A stretch of DNA of 64,000 bases, taken from contig JADIYN010000016.1 of assembly GCA_016705335.1 (NCBI GenBank), positions 53,239 through 117,238 of the forward strand. Reading direction: 5' to 3'. Positions 1-9,382 of this stretch are shown piece by piece. This stretch comes from Draconibacterium sp. Its GTDB lineage: Bacteria; Bacteroidota; Bacteroidia; Bacteroidales; Prolixibacteraceae. Numbering within the stretch: position 1 is the first letter of the stretch; each line of letters starts with the position of its first letter. The translations under genes were made by a program, and so were the position numbers. A model generated the notes under the pieces. It was given only the letters and a program-made list of their open reading frames with translations, was not told where the DNA came from and ran no database searches.

Positions 1-813
1 AGTAACGCACGGGTTCGTGCCCAAGACATGCAGTTGATTGCGCAATTTCACATTCGTGATGCGGAAATGTCAAATCCATTCCACCGCCATGAATATCAAA
101 TATTTCACCTAAATATTTAGTACTCATTACTGAACATTCCAAGTGCCAGCCCGGGAAACCAACACTCCATTTTGATGGCCAGCGCATAATATGCTCAGGC
201 TGGGCTTTCTTCCAAAGGGCAAAGTCAAAGAATTTTTCTTTTCGCTTTGTCCGTCGAGTTGACGGGTATTTGTTTTTATATCGTCAAGGTTTCGGCCTGA
301 CAATTTTCCGTATTTGTATTGTTCATTATATCGTTCAACATCGAAATAAACCGAACCATTCATTTCATATCCAAATCCTTTATCAACAATCGATTCAATC
401 ATTTGCTGCTGTTCGATAATATGACCTGAAGCACGCGGCTCGATACTGGGCGGTAATATATTTAACTGCTCCATGTTGTGATGAAAGGTATTCATGTATT
501 TCTGCACAACTTCCATTGGCTCAATTTGTTCGAGCCGTGCTTTTTTCGAAATTTTATCTTCTCCGGATTCTTCAACCTCATCTTCAAGGTGGCCAACATC
601 AGTTATATTTCGAACGTAACGTACTTTATAACCCAAAAATGCGAGGTATCGAAAAAGCAAATCAAAAGTGATATTTGGCCGGGCATGACCAAGATGCGAA
701 TCGCTGTAAACCGTTGGCCCGCAAACGTATAAACCAACTTTCCCTTTAAGCAGGGGTTTAAAAATTTCCTTGCTTCGGGATAAAGTATTGTATATTATAA
801 AATCATTATTCAT
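1..813 (-). CDS. cysS: cysteinyl-tRNA synthetase, 3' end beyond window, one frameshift
   Basis: Charges tRNA-Cys with cysteine in the cytoplasm. The N-terminus shows the YVCGPTVYSDSHLGHARP block, which holds the first zinc cysteine and the HIGH-type ATP motif (HLGH), followed by the typical RNITDVGH segment. The frame breaks near 227-229, where a run of three A (plus strand) should be four. Reading on in the corrected frame gives the expected WSVGFPGWHLECSVM and GGGMDLTFPHHE motifs up to the window edge, so the gene continues beyond position 1. The break is a homopolymer indel in an essential gene and is probably a sequence error. It follows lspA on the same strand with about 20 bp between them. 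Confidence 0.93.
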
Positions 814-833
814 TATTTTTAATGAATTTGATA

Positions 834-1490
834 TTAAACAGTTTCTCCATTTTGCTCAGTTACTTCTTCAATTGGTTTATTTTCAATTTTGTTGAAATAA
901 TTCCTGTAAAAAATCAAAATCGAAAAAATACCCACTGTAATTGCAGAATCGGCAATATTAAAAACAGGCCTGAAAAAGATTAATTCGCTGCCACCTAAAA
1001 ACGGCACCCAACCGGGATATTGGCTGTTTACAATTGGAAAATAAAACATGTCAACTACTTTCCCATGCAGAAAAGTTGCATAACCGCCTCCTTCAGGAAA
1101 TATAGTGGAAACCTGACCATAACTTTGTTCGAAAATCATCCCGTAAAACAAACTATCGATGATATTTCCGATGGCACCTGCAAAAATCAATGAAATACTT
1201 ACAATAAAACCAAAAGGAATATCTTCCTTTTTAGCCAGTTTAAAAAGATACCAGCCAATGGCAATTACGGCAGCAATACGAAAAACACTTAAAAACATTT
1301 TCCCGTATTCGCCGGCAAATTCGAAACCGAAAGCCATTCCATTGTTTTCAACAAAATGCAGGATAAACCAGTCTTTGAAAACCACAATTTCATCGCCGAG
1401 AGACAAATTTGTTTTGATCCAGATTTTAAGAATCTGGTCGGCAATAAGAATTAAAACAATAATGATGATTGATTTTGCAGTGCGACTCAT
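834..1490 (-). CDS. lspA: lipoprotein signal peptidase (signal peptidase II)
   Basis: Inner-membrane aspartic protease that cleaves the signal peptide of prolipoproteins. The 218 residues carry four hydrophobic segments and the family motifs: VENNGMAFG near 48-56, GNIID with catalytic Asp112, and FNIADS with the second catalytic Asp181. A loop of about 50 residues between the last two motifs makes the protein longer than the E. coli enzyme, which is usual in Bacteroidota. It lies downstream of the dksA-like gene, beyond a strong hairpin terminator. The many lipobox proteins in the window would be its substrates. Confidence 0.95.
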   Translation of the reverse strand: MSRTAKSIIIIVLILIADQILKIWIKTNLSLGDEIVVFKDWFILHFVENNGMAFGFEFAGEYGKMFLSVFRIAAVIAIGWYLFKLAKKEDIPFGFIVSISLIFAGAIGNIIDSLFYGMIFEQSYGQVSTIFPEGGGYATFLHGKVVDMFYFPIVNSQYPGWVPFLGGSELIFFRPVFNIADSAITVGIFSILIFYRNYFNKIENKPIEEVTEQNGETV

Positions 1491-1502
1491 TCCTGTTGTA
1501 TT

Positions 1503-1557
1503 AAAAAAAAAATGCTCCCGGAATATCGTTTTAATGAATAATCCGAGAGCATTTTCA
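1503..1557 (-). terminator. rho-independent terminator of the dksA-like gene
   Basis: Arms of about 12 bp (AATGCTCCCGGA and TCCGAGAGCATT, one mismatch) enclose an AT-rich loop. On the minus strand the hairpin is followed by a run of about ten T. It sits between the dksA-like stop and the lspA start. Confidence 0.75.
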
Positions 1558-1570
1558 ATTTTTTTTCGAA

Positions 1571-1948
1571 TTATCTTTGGTTCATTTTAGCATCCATCGA
1601 AAGCGTTGCATGAGGAACTGCACGAAGCCTTTCCTTACTGATAAGCTTACCGGTTTCGCGGCAAATGCCATACGTTTTATTCTCTACACGCACCAAAGCG
1701 GCTTGCAAATGCTGTATAAATTTCAATTGGCGTTGTGCCAGTTTTCCCGATTCCTCTTTTGAAAGAGTGGCGGCGCCTTCTTCCAAAACTTTAAAGGTTG
1801 GAGAGGTGTCCTGCGTATCATTTCCGTCACTTTGCGTTAACGAGGTCTTATACATCTCGTAATCACTCTGTGCTATTTTGAGTTTTTCCAAAATCAATTC
1901 TTTGAATTCTTTTAGATCCTCATCCGAATATCTATTTACTGCTCCCAT
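1571..1948 (-). CDS. DksA/TraR-family regulator with degenerate zinc finger
   Basis: Predicted RNA polymerase secondary-channel regulator of the DksA/TraR type. The 125 residues begin with a helical coiled-coil-like part (about 8-85) and end with the family C-terminus YGICRETGKLISKERLRAVP. Only one cysteine of the usual CxxC...CxxC zinc site remains; Thr and Lys stand where others would be, as is common in Bacteroidota homologues. It lies between ileS and lspA, a conserved order in this phylum, and has its own terminator. The family call is firm; that it binds polymerase is inferred from the family. Confidence 0.9.
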   Translation of the reverse strand: MGAVNRYSDEDLKEFKELILEKLKIAQSDYEMYKTSLTQSDGNDTQDTSPTFKVLEEGAATLSKEESGKLAQRQLKFIQHLQAALVRVENKTYGICRETGKLISKERLRAVPHATLSMDAKMNQR

Positions 1949-2035
1949 AATTAAAGGGTTTAATTTTTTAATTTAATTTTTTAAAGCGACCTAAATTAAT
2001 AAATTTTTATAATTAAAATAAGGTCAACCATCATT

Positions 2036-5000
2036 TCAAATCTCCACTCTTTTCACTAAAATATGAACAAACAAATCTTTGTCAATTTCAACTTCCTTTG
2101 ATTCAGTATCTTCCAGATTATCAACCAATTCGAGTTGATTTGCCAATGTTTGCGCGCAAATATAATCTTTATAATTTAAAATTGCTGTATTATATTCATC
2201 TCCTTTAACAATTGTTACATTAATTCGGTCGGTAACTTCAAAATTGCTGTCCTTTCTAATGTTTTGAATTTTATTTATAAACTCCCGTGCAAAACCTTCA
2301 TTTTTAAGTTCTTCACTAACATTTATATCCAATGCAACGGTTATTTGCCCTTCAGAAGCCACTGTCCAGCCCGGAATATCCTCGGTTTGGATCTCAACAT
2401 CTTCCAACGTAATTTTCAATTTTTCGTTACCGGCAACTATTTCAAGTTCACCATTTTTCTCTAACTCCGAAATTTCTGACTGCCCAAACTGACTTACTGC
2501 ATCGGCAATTTGTTTCATCAGTTTTCCAAATTTCGCACTTCTGTTAAAACAATGTTTTTTATTGCCTCAAACTGTTCATGTAAACGAGCATTCAACACAG
2601 GAACAATTATTTTAGCAAGTGGTTGCCTTACTTTCAATTTTTCTTTCCTTCGCAATGCCAAAATCATAGACGAAGCTTTTTGGGCAATGTCCATTTTCTC
2701 TTCCAAATCTTTGTCAATTAGTTCTGCATTATAAGTTGGAAAATCAGCAAGGTGAACACTCTGATCAAGCTCTTTTTGTGTTACTTTGTTTAGATTAGAA
2801 TACAACAAATCAGCATAAAACGGGGCAATTGGCGCCATTAATTTTGCCACAGTTGCCAAACAGGTATATAAAGTTTGATAGGCTGATATTTTATCTTCAG
2901 TGAATTCGCCGCCCCAATATCTTTTGCGGCTCAAACGAACAAACCAGTTGCTTAAATTTTCGGATACAAAATCGGAAATGGCGCGTCCGGCGCGGGTTGG
3001 TTCGTAATTTTCGTAGCACCACGAAACTTCTTTAACCAGTGAATTTAAAAGTGAAATTATCCACCTGTCGATTTCGGGTCGTTTTTCAACCGGAATTTCA
3101 TTTTCTGCAAAACAAAACCCGTCAACATTGGCGTAAAGTGCAAAAAAGTTGTAGGTATTATAAAGCGTTCCGAAAAATTTCCGCCGTACTTCCTCAACAC
3201 CCGAAATATCGAATTTCAGGTTGTCCCACGGCTGCGAATTGGTTATCATGTACCAACGCAACGGATCAGAACCATAATTTTCGATGGTTTCAAACGGATC
3301 GACTGCATTACCAAGCCGTTTCGACATTTTATTTCCGTTTTTGTCGAGAACCAATCCATTTGAAATTATATTTTTAAATGCAACCGATTCATCAATCATT
3401 GTTGCAATTGCATGTAATGTAAAAAACCAGCCACGGGTTTGATCCACACCTTCAGCAATAAAATCCGCAGGGAAAACCTCATTAAAGATTTCCAGATTCT
3501 CGAACGGAAAATGACGCTGTGCATAAGGCATTGAACCCGAATCAAACCAAACATCGATTAAATCGGATTCGCGAAACATTTTTTGTCCTGATGCCGAAAC
3601 CAGCACAATATTATCAACATAAGGTTTGTGCAGGTCTGCCTTATCGTAGTTCTCTTTCGAATTGTTTCCAACCTTAAATCCTTCATACGGATTGTTTGTC
3701 ATGAAACCTGTCTTCAGCGACTTTTCAATTTCTACCATCAACTCTTCAATTGAGCCAATACAGATTTCTTCGGAGTCGTCCTCAGTTCGCCAGATAGGAA
3801 GTGGTGTTCCCCAGAAACGCGAACGGCTGAGGTTCCAGTCAACAAGGTTTTCCAACCAATTCCCAAATCGTCCGGTGCCGGTTGATTGTGGTTTCCAGTT
3901 GATTGTGTTGTTCAGTTCCACCATTTTATCCTTAACGGCTGTAGTTTTTATAAACCACGAATCGAGCGGATAATATAAAATCGGTTTATCAGTTCGCCAG
4001 CAATGCGGATAACTGTGTGTGTGCTTTTCAATTTTGAAGGCTTTGTTTTCGAGTTTCAGCATCACCGAAATATCAACATCAACAGTATTGTCTTTTTCTG
4101 TTAGCTGCTCATCGTATTCGTTTTTCACATAACGACCGGCAAATTCTTCATATTTTTCGAGATTCACATTTTCTGTAACAAATTCTTCCGCCATATTCTG
4201 AACAAGAAAAAACCGTCCTGTTTTATCAACAAGCGCCTGATTTTTACCCTCTTTGTCAACAACAATTAATGGCGAAATTCCATTTTGTTTGGCAACCCTG
4301 TCATCATCGGCACCAAAAGTTGGTGCAATGTGCACGATTCCTGTTCCGTCTTCGGTTGTTACAAAATCTCCTGTAATTACTTCAAAGGCTTTCCCTTTTG
4401 GTTTTACCCATTCAATTAATTGTTCGTACTGAATGCCGGCCAATTCGGTGCCTTTGTATTCACCGGTAATTTTATACGGAATATTTTTATCTCCGGGTTT
4501 ATATTCGTCAAAATCAAGCTCAGCATTTTTCGGGTTGAAATGAACGCTGAATAAATCTTTCGCCAAAATAAGCGTTGCAGGAATTCCTGTATATGGATTG
4601 AAGGATTTAACCCTGACATATTTTATACCGGGACCAACACAAAGTGCTGTGTTTGATGGCAAAGTCCAGGGAGTGGTAGTCCAGGCTAGAAACGAAACAT
4701 CAGTATCTGTACCTTCAAACAGAAATTCAGATTTACTGTTGCGGATAGCTTTAAACTGCGCAACTGCCGTTGTGTCTTTTACATCGCGGTAACTCCCGGG
4801 CTGGTTGATTTCGTGGGAGCTTAACCCGGTTCCGGCAGCAGGCGAATAGGGTTGGATTGTGTAACCTTTGTACATCAAACCCTTATTGTAAATCTGTTTC
4901 AGTAACCACCAAACCGTTTCAATATAGCGGTTGTCGTAGGTTACATACGGATCGTCCATATTAACCCAGTAACCCATTATCCGTGTAAGTTCTTCCCATT

Positions 5001-5394
5001 CACGGGTGTATTTCATTACCTCTTTGCGGCAGGCGTTGTTATATTCTTCAACCGAAATTTTTAAACCGATATCTTCTTTTGTAATGTTCAGCGCTTTTTC
5101 AACACTCAACTCAACGGGCAAACCATGTGTGTCCCAGCCGGCTTTGCGGTGAACCCGAAAACCCTTCATGGTTTTATAGCGACAGAAAATATCTTTTATG
5201 GCGCGCGCCATTACATGATGTATGCCGGGCATACCATTTGCCGATGGCGGTCCTTCATAAAAAACAAACGTTGGGTGGCCTTCGCGGGTGGAAATACTTT
5301 TGTGAAAAGTATCGTCTTCCTGCCACCTTTTTAATACATCCTTGTTGATCTGCGACAGATCTAATTGCTTATATTCCTGAAACTTATTACTCAT
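2036..5394 (-). CDS. ileS: isoleucyl-tRNA synthetase with internal out-of-frame deletion
   Basis: Charges tRNA-Ile in the cytoplasm. The first 958 codons carry the class I ATP site (PGIHH in place of HIGH, near residue 57), the editing domain and the KMSKR signature (GNKMSKRLGN). The frame stops at 2518. A second frame, starting MKQIADAV, continues with the normal 160-residue C-terminus. Between the two pieces about 30 residues expected in the family are missing (the stretch from LTEV to the FGKLMKQ block), and the join is out of frame. It reads as one gene with a short internal deletion, either an assembly error or a real lesion. The apparent TGATG stop/start overlap falls inside this broken join and is not good evidence for two genes. 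Confidence 0.93.
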
Positions 5395-5432
5395 AACAAT
5401 CTGAAATTCTAACCTATCTTTAAAAAAATATG

Positions 5433-5440
5433 CAAATATA
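5433..5440 (-). promoter_or_regulatory. candidate -7 promoter element for ileS
   Basis: On the minus strand this reads TATATTTG, matching the Bacteroidota TAnnTTTG -7 element, about 39 bp before the ileS ATG. No clear -33 TTTG is visible, so it is only a candidate. Confidence 0.35.
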
Positions 5441-5641
5441 GGATTTTTTTCAGGGCAGGAATTTTAATCATTCTTTTATGCCTGATAATGAACTAAACTT
5501 TAAAATCAAAAGGCCTGAAATGGATTTCCTGAAAATATGAAGGTTGATAGTAGTGTTGTAGTTTGTGATTTTTATGTTTTGACAACCGGTTTTAGATTTT
5601 ACATTTAAGGCCAATTCTCAGACACGTGTGAGTCAGAAAAA

Positions 5642-6316
5642 TCATTGTGCAAAAAATTTATCAGCCGACCATTTTGCCGGGTTATTGATTATATAATCCG
5701 AAATATGATGATACGATTGTTCGTCACGAATAATGTGTTCCCAATAATTCCGTTGCCACAGTTTGCCGTTAAATGGTTGCCAACCCAATGTTTTTACGCC
5801 GCGGATATAATTAACCGTGACAATAGATTGAAACGCCCCAACCATATCCCCAACGGTTTTACCGTTGACGGCGACGTTGACGGAATTCGCGGTGGCGGCG
5901 GTGGTAGGGGCAATCCCTTGTGGTTGCCCTCTGTTGTTTTCATAATTTCCATTTTGGGCGACCACATTGTTTTCATCATTTCCATTTTGGGCGACCACGT
6001 TGTTTTGGGCGACCACATGGGTTGCCCCGACGATTTCCAAAATGGCGTGAAAATGGTTGGGCATTACAACATATTCGTGCAATTCAATATTTTTAAACCG
6101 TCCGGGTAATGCCAACCATTCGTTTTCGACCATTTTACCGGCATCATTTAAAATCATTTTGCCGTTTGCGATATTACCAAAGGGCAACCACAAGGGATTG
6201 CCCCTACGGTTAATACATATTGTAATAAAATACAATCCGGCACGTGAATAATCATATCCTTTTAGACGGATGCTGTGGCGGTGATGAAACTGTGGATTGT
6301 AGATCATTGGATCCAA
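5642..6316 (-). CDS. REP-associated tyrosine transposase (RAYT, Y1/IS200-like)
   Basis: HUH-type single-strand transposase of the RAYT kind, thought to mobilise REP palindromes. The 224 residues show the domain start (YDYSRAGLYFITICIN), the HUH pair in VVMPNHFHAI near 105-114, and a C-terminal helix with the candidate catalytic tyrosine in SYHHISDYIINN. Three stretches of the gene look inserted: two inverted copies of one 26-bp palindrome, translated as RGNPLWLP and RGQPQGIAP, and a 33-bp tandem repeat translated as NNVVAQNGNDE. The frame is open throughout. No terminal repeats were found around it, as expected for a chromosomally fixed RAYT. Activity cannot be judged from sequence. Confidence 0.88.
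   Translation of the reverse strand: MDPMIYNPQFHHRHSIRLKGYDYSRAGLYFITICINRRGNPLWLPFGNIANGKMILNDAGKMVENEWLALPGRFKNIELHEYVVMPNHFHAILEIVGATHVVAQNNVVAQNGNDENNVVAQNGNYENNRGQPQGIAPTTAATANSVNVAVNGKTVGDMVGAFQSIVTVNYIRGVKTLGWQPFNGKLWQRNYWEHIIRDEQSYHHISDYIINNPAKWSADKFFAQ
5905..5930. repeat. REP-like palindrome, copy 1, inside the RAYT gene
   Basis: A 26-bp element with outer arms GGGCAA/TTGCCC. It is the exact reverse complement of the copy at 6181-6206. On the coding strand it is read in frame as RGQPQGIAP. Confidence 0.8.
5936..6017. repeat. 33-bp tandem repeat inside the RAYT gene
   Basis: Two full 33-bp units (5936-5968 and 5969-6001) differ at two positions, and a partial third unit follows. Each carries GGGCGACCAC. 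Because the unit is a multiple of three the frame is kept, giving NNVVAQNGNDE, NNVVAQNGNYE and a further VVAQN. Confidence 0.85.
6181..6206. repeat. REP-like palindrome, copy 2, inside the RAYT gene
   Basis: Exact inverted copy of 5905-5930, about 250 bp away. It is read in frame as RGNPLWLP near residue 38 of the transposase. The same palindrome therefore encodes two different peptides in the two orientations. Confidence 0.8.
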
Positions 6317-6572
6317 TTTATTAGGAATTTAGATTTTGATAACGTAATTTTATTCTCCTACTATACCAAATTTTGGTCTGTTAATGGGGTGAAGTTCACA
6401 ATTCCAGAATAATCGCTATGGTCGTGCCGACCGCTCATATTCCTGTTAATTATGCCAGTTTTTTATTTTCCATACTCAAACTAATAAAGCTCGGATAATT
6501 CTATTTTCAATTGTTCTTCGTAATACAATTGTTTCTTTACGTTAGCTCTCGAATCAGTATCTGAATCCTACT

Positions 6573-6734
6573 CTAATTTTCAATTTTGCGGTAGGTCCGT
6601 CTGAAGAAATCTTTGAGTCGATTTCTGGTTGCAATGTTTAAACTCATAGCCAATAAATTTTTTTTTATTGTCCCGTAATTCCTTTCTAAATCAACGGACA
6701 TAAATCCGGATATATCAAACAGAGTTTGTTGATA
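6573..6734 (-). pseudogene. C-terminal remnant of an unrecognised protein
   Basis: About 53 codons are open on the minus strand and end in a natural-looking basic C-terminus (NRLKDFFRRTYRKIEN, stop). Upstream the frame is blocked by a TAA. The composition is protein-like, with alternating basic and hydrophobic residues, but I do not recognise the family. It may be the tail of an inactivated gene in this decayed stretch. Confidence 0.35.
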
Positions 6735-7320
6735 CTTTTAATGGTAACTGAACGTTGATTGGCGTGTTGTGTCAATCCAAGATGCAGACTTAATTTAATT
6801 TGTCATTCTTAATCCTCTTACAGGTTTGATATTCGTTTGTCAAAGAAGTTTAATCCGTTAGAAACTTAATCACTCTTTAATCGGGAATAGAATATTTTTT
6901 AAAGCTTAAACCCGACTTTAAAAGTAAAACTATTTTAAATTTCTCAAAGTCATTAATTGTCAGTTTATGCGAAGAGCTCCATAATAAACAAATAATGATT
7001 ATAATTGTCCCAAAATCCAAATTTGTTTTCAATGAATCCAATGTAAAAAAATAAAAGTTAATAATATCTCAGTATTATGTTTTATAAATATAACTGCTAA
7101 CATCTGTATACCCCAATTGCGGATATTTCAGCATTACCTGAAGATGTTAAATATTTGATTTAAATCGATTTTTGAATACTGTGCATTTTTTTGGCGGAAA
7201 CTTTTGTTCATGATTTTTGGTTTAATATTGATATGATTTTCAAATGTAAAAATTATTTGGATATCAGGTAACTACCTTTCAAAAAATAAAATTTACGGTT
7301 TGCAAATGTTTATTTTTCAT

Positions 7321-7358
7321 AAAAAAACCTTGCCACATATACCGCGGCAAGGTTTTTC
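7321..7358 (-). terminator. hairpin terminator behind the 7378-7518 remnant
   Basis: Arms AAACCTTGCC and GGCAAGGTTT enclose an 11-nt loop. On the minus strand it ends in a run of T, about 20 bp after the stop of the remnant at 7378. It suggests a transcribed gene once stood here. Confidence 0.65.
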
Positions 7359-7377
7359 TTTTAGCAAAGTATAAAAC

Positions 7378-7518
7378 TTATTCGGGTGTTACCGATGGCT
7401 CGGTCGGGGGGGTATTTTTCCGTGAAGCGGCGTCAACAATTATCCGGGAATAGGCATAGTCTTCAACCTGTGCCGATTTGCAATCATTACGCGGTTTCGT
7501 AATACTTAAATACCATAA
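7378..7518 (-). pseudogene. C-terminal fragment of an unrecognised gene
   Basis: A 46-codon open stretch on the minus strand reads LWYLSITKPRNDCKSAQ, then VEDYAYSRIIVDAASRKN and a Pro/Thr-rich tail before TAA. A stop lies directly upstream. The stretch has a natural stop and terminator but no start or body, so it is probably the end of a deleted gene. The family was not recognised. Confidence 0.35.
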
Positions 7519-7695
7519 CTAAAAGAAGAATTCAACGTCTACAGGCAAGTGCCGCTAAAATCAAAATATATTTTCTGTCACAAATCCGAAACAATTCAAA
7601 AAGGTAAATTTCAATGTTGAATTGCGTTAAATAAAGCCTTAGATTTACAATACGATACTTCAACCGTAAAGAAAACCTGGTAAATCTTAAAAATA

Positions 7696-9294
7696 ATGAA
7701 GAACGCAGCGACTTTTTTAATCCTGATATTTTTTATCAACCTTATTTTCACAAGTTGCAAACCCGCAGTCGAAAAACAAAAACCCAACATTTTGTTTGCC
7801 ATTGCCGACGATGCTTCGTGGAAACATTTTGGCGCCTACGGCTGCGACTGGGTAAAAACGCCAGCCTTTGACAGGGTTGCTGCTGAGGGAATTCTGTTTA
7901 CCCGTGCCTACACACCCAATGCAAAATGCTCCCCTTCGCGGTCGTGCATATTAACCGGACGAAACAGCTGGCAACTGGAAGAAGCCGCCAACCACTCCCC
8001 TCTTTTCCCCGCAAAATTTAAAACTTATGCCGAAGCGCTGGGCGAAAACGGCTATTTTGTCGGAAGCGTTGCCAAAGGCTGGGCACCGGGCGATCCGGGC
8101 GAAATAAACGGAATAAAACGACAACTGACAGGACCGAAATTCGATGAATTTAAAACCGATCCTCCTGCAAAATACATATCGAACAATGACTATTCGAAAA
8201 ACTTTGAAGCTTTTCTGGATGCACGGCCTGCCGGACAACCGTTTTGTTTTTGGTATGGAAGTACCGAACCTCACCGCGAATACGAGTTTGAAGCCGGTGA
8301 AAGAATAGGAGGTAAAAACATTTCAGAAATAGTTGAAGTTCCGGCATTTTGGCCCGATGTGGATACGATTCGCAAAGATATGCTCGACTATGCTTTTGAA
8401 ATTGAATATTTCGACAGTCACCTGCAAAAAATGCTTCAAAAGCTCGAAGAAATTGGCGAACTTGAAAATACAATCGTAATTGTTACTGCAGATAACGGAA
8501 TGCCGTTTCCGCGAATTAAAGGCCAGGTTTATGAATATTCGAACCACCTGCCACTGGCGATTATGTGGCCCAATGGAATTAAAAATCCAGGACGAGTGGT
8601 TGATGATTTTGTAAATTTTATCGACTTCGCCCCAACTTATCTTGAAGTTGCCGGACTAACAGTCGAAGAGACAGGAATGCAGCCGGTTACAGGAAAAAGT
8701 TTAACCGATATTTTTAATTCAGAAAATGAAGGAATTGTAAATTCAGCACGCAATTTTGTACTTGTTGGAAAGGAAAGGCATGACGTTGGCCGCCCAAATG
8801 ACCAGGGTTACCCTGTGCGCGGCATTATCAAAGATGAATTTCTTTACCTCCGAAATTTTCACCCGGAACGCTGGCCCCTTGGAAACCCTGAAACAGGTTA
8901 CCTTAATTGTGATGGAAGTCCCACAAAAACTTATATCCTCGACACCCGCCGCAAAAAAGGCAATTGGGAGTACTGGCAGCTAAATTTTGGAAAACGTGTT
9001 CCTGAAGAACTTTACAACATTGTGGATGATCCGTTTTGCATGAAGAATTTGGTTGGCATGAAAGATTATGCTGAACTGAAATTAATTATGGAAACCGAAA
9101 TGGTTCAAAAGCTCACCGAACAGGGCGACCCCCGAATTTACGGAGATGGAAATATTTTCGATAATTATCCATATCAGGGCGAAGTTCGGAATTATTACAA
9201 CCGCTATATGGCAGGAGAAAAAGTAAAAGCAGGTTGGGTAAACGAATCTGACTATGATGAATCGCTTGAACCTGCGCCAAAAGAACCGGAGTGA
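7696..9294 (+). CDS. lipoprotein sulfatase, S1 family, SGSH-like
   Basis: Secreted, lipid-anchored sulfatase that removes sulfate esters or N-sulfate from glycans. The 532 residues start with a signal peptide and lipobox (LIFTSC, Cys21). Metal-binding Asp38-Asp39 follow (FAIADDASW), then the formylglycine site CSPSR with Cys78, and the second metal pair in TADNGMPF. The overall pattern, especially ADDASWKHFGAYGCDWVKTP, resembles the heparan N-sulfatase (SGSH) branch, often assigned to subfamily S1_8; that subfamily is a guess. Maturation needs an anaerobic sulfatase-maturing enzyme, not seen here. It is followed after 88 bp by the DUF2264 gene on the same strand, so it likely belongs to a glycan-degrading set. 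Confidence 0.92.
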   Translation: MKNAATFLILIFFINLIFTSCKPAVEKQKPNILFAIADDASWKHFGAYGCDWVKTPAFDRVAAEGILFTRAYTPNAKCSPSRSCILTGRNSWQLEEAANHSPLFPAKFKTYAEALGENGYFVGSVAKGWAPGDPGEINGIKRQLTGPKFDEFKTDPPAKYISNNDYSKNFEAFLDARPAGQPFCFWYGSTEPHREYEFEAGERIGGKNISEIVEVPAFWPDVDTIRKDMLDYAFEIEYFDSHLQKMLQKLEEIGELENTIVIVTADNGMPFPRIKGQVYEYSNHLPLAIMWPNGIKNPGRVVDDFVNFIDFAPTYLEVAGLTVEETGMQPVTGKSLTDIFNSENEGIVNSARNFVLVGKERHDVGRPNDQGYPVRGIIKDEFLYLRNFHPERWPLGNPETGYLNCDGSPTKTYILDTRRKKGNWEYWQLNFGKRVPEELYNIVDDPFCMKNLVGMKDYAELKLIMETEMVQKLTEQGDPRIYGDGNIFDNYPYQGEVRNYYNRYMAGEKVKAGWVNESDYDESLEPAPKEPE

Positions 9295-9382
9295 TTTGTT
9301 AAGATAATACAAACTCCTGCAAAAATCCAATCAAACAAACACAGGTTACAATTGTCATATTTGTATCTCAAATTAACCTGAT

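Larger units (their letters stand above)
6317..7695. other. 1.4-kb decayed region without an intact gene
   Basis: AT-rich DNA with stops in all frames between the RAYT gene and the sulfatase. It holds two minus-strand coding remnants (6573-6734 and 7378-7518) and one terminator-like hairpin. I recognise nothing else in it. Confidence 0.6.

Noticed and set aside
1159..1590. Plus-strand open frame of 143 codons
   Set aside because: It is antisense to lspA and has no recognisable protein pattern; several such mirror frames occur over real genes.
2036..2518. Separate gene MKQIADAV... behind ileS, with TGATG overlap
   Set aside because: The sequence is the normal C-terminus of IleS; the ATG is an internal methionine next to the deletion.
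5936..6017. Short tandem repeats that might be a CRISPR array
   Set aside because: The units are adjacent with no unique spacers, lie within an open coding frame and occur less than three times.
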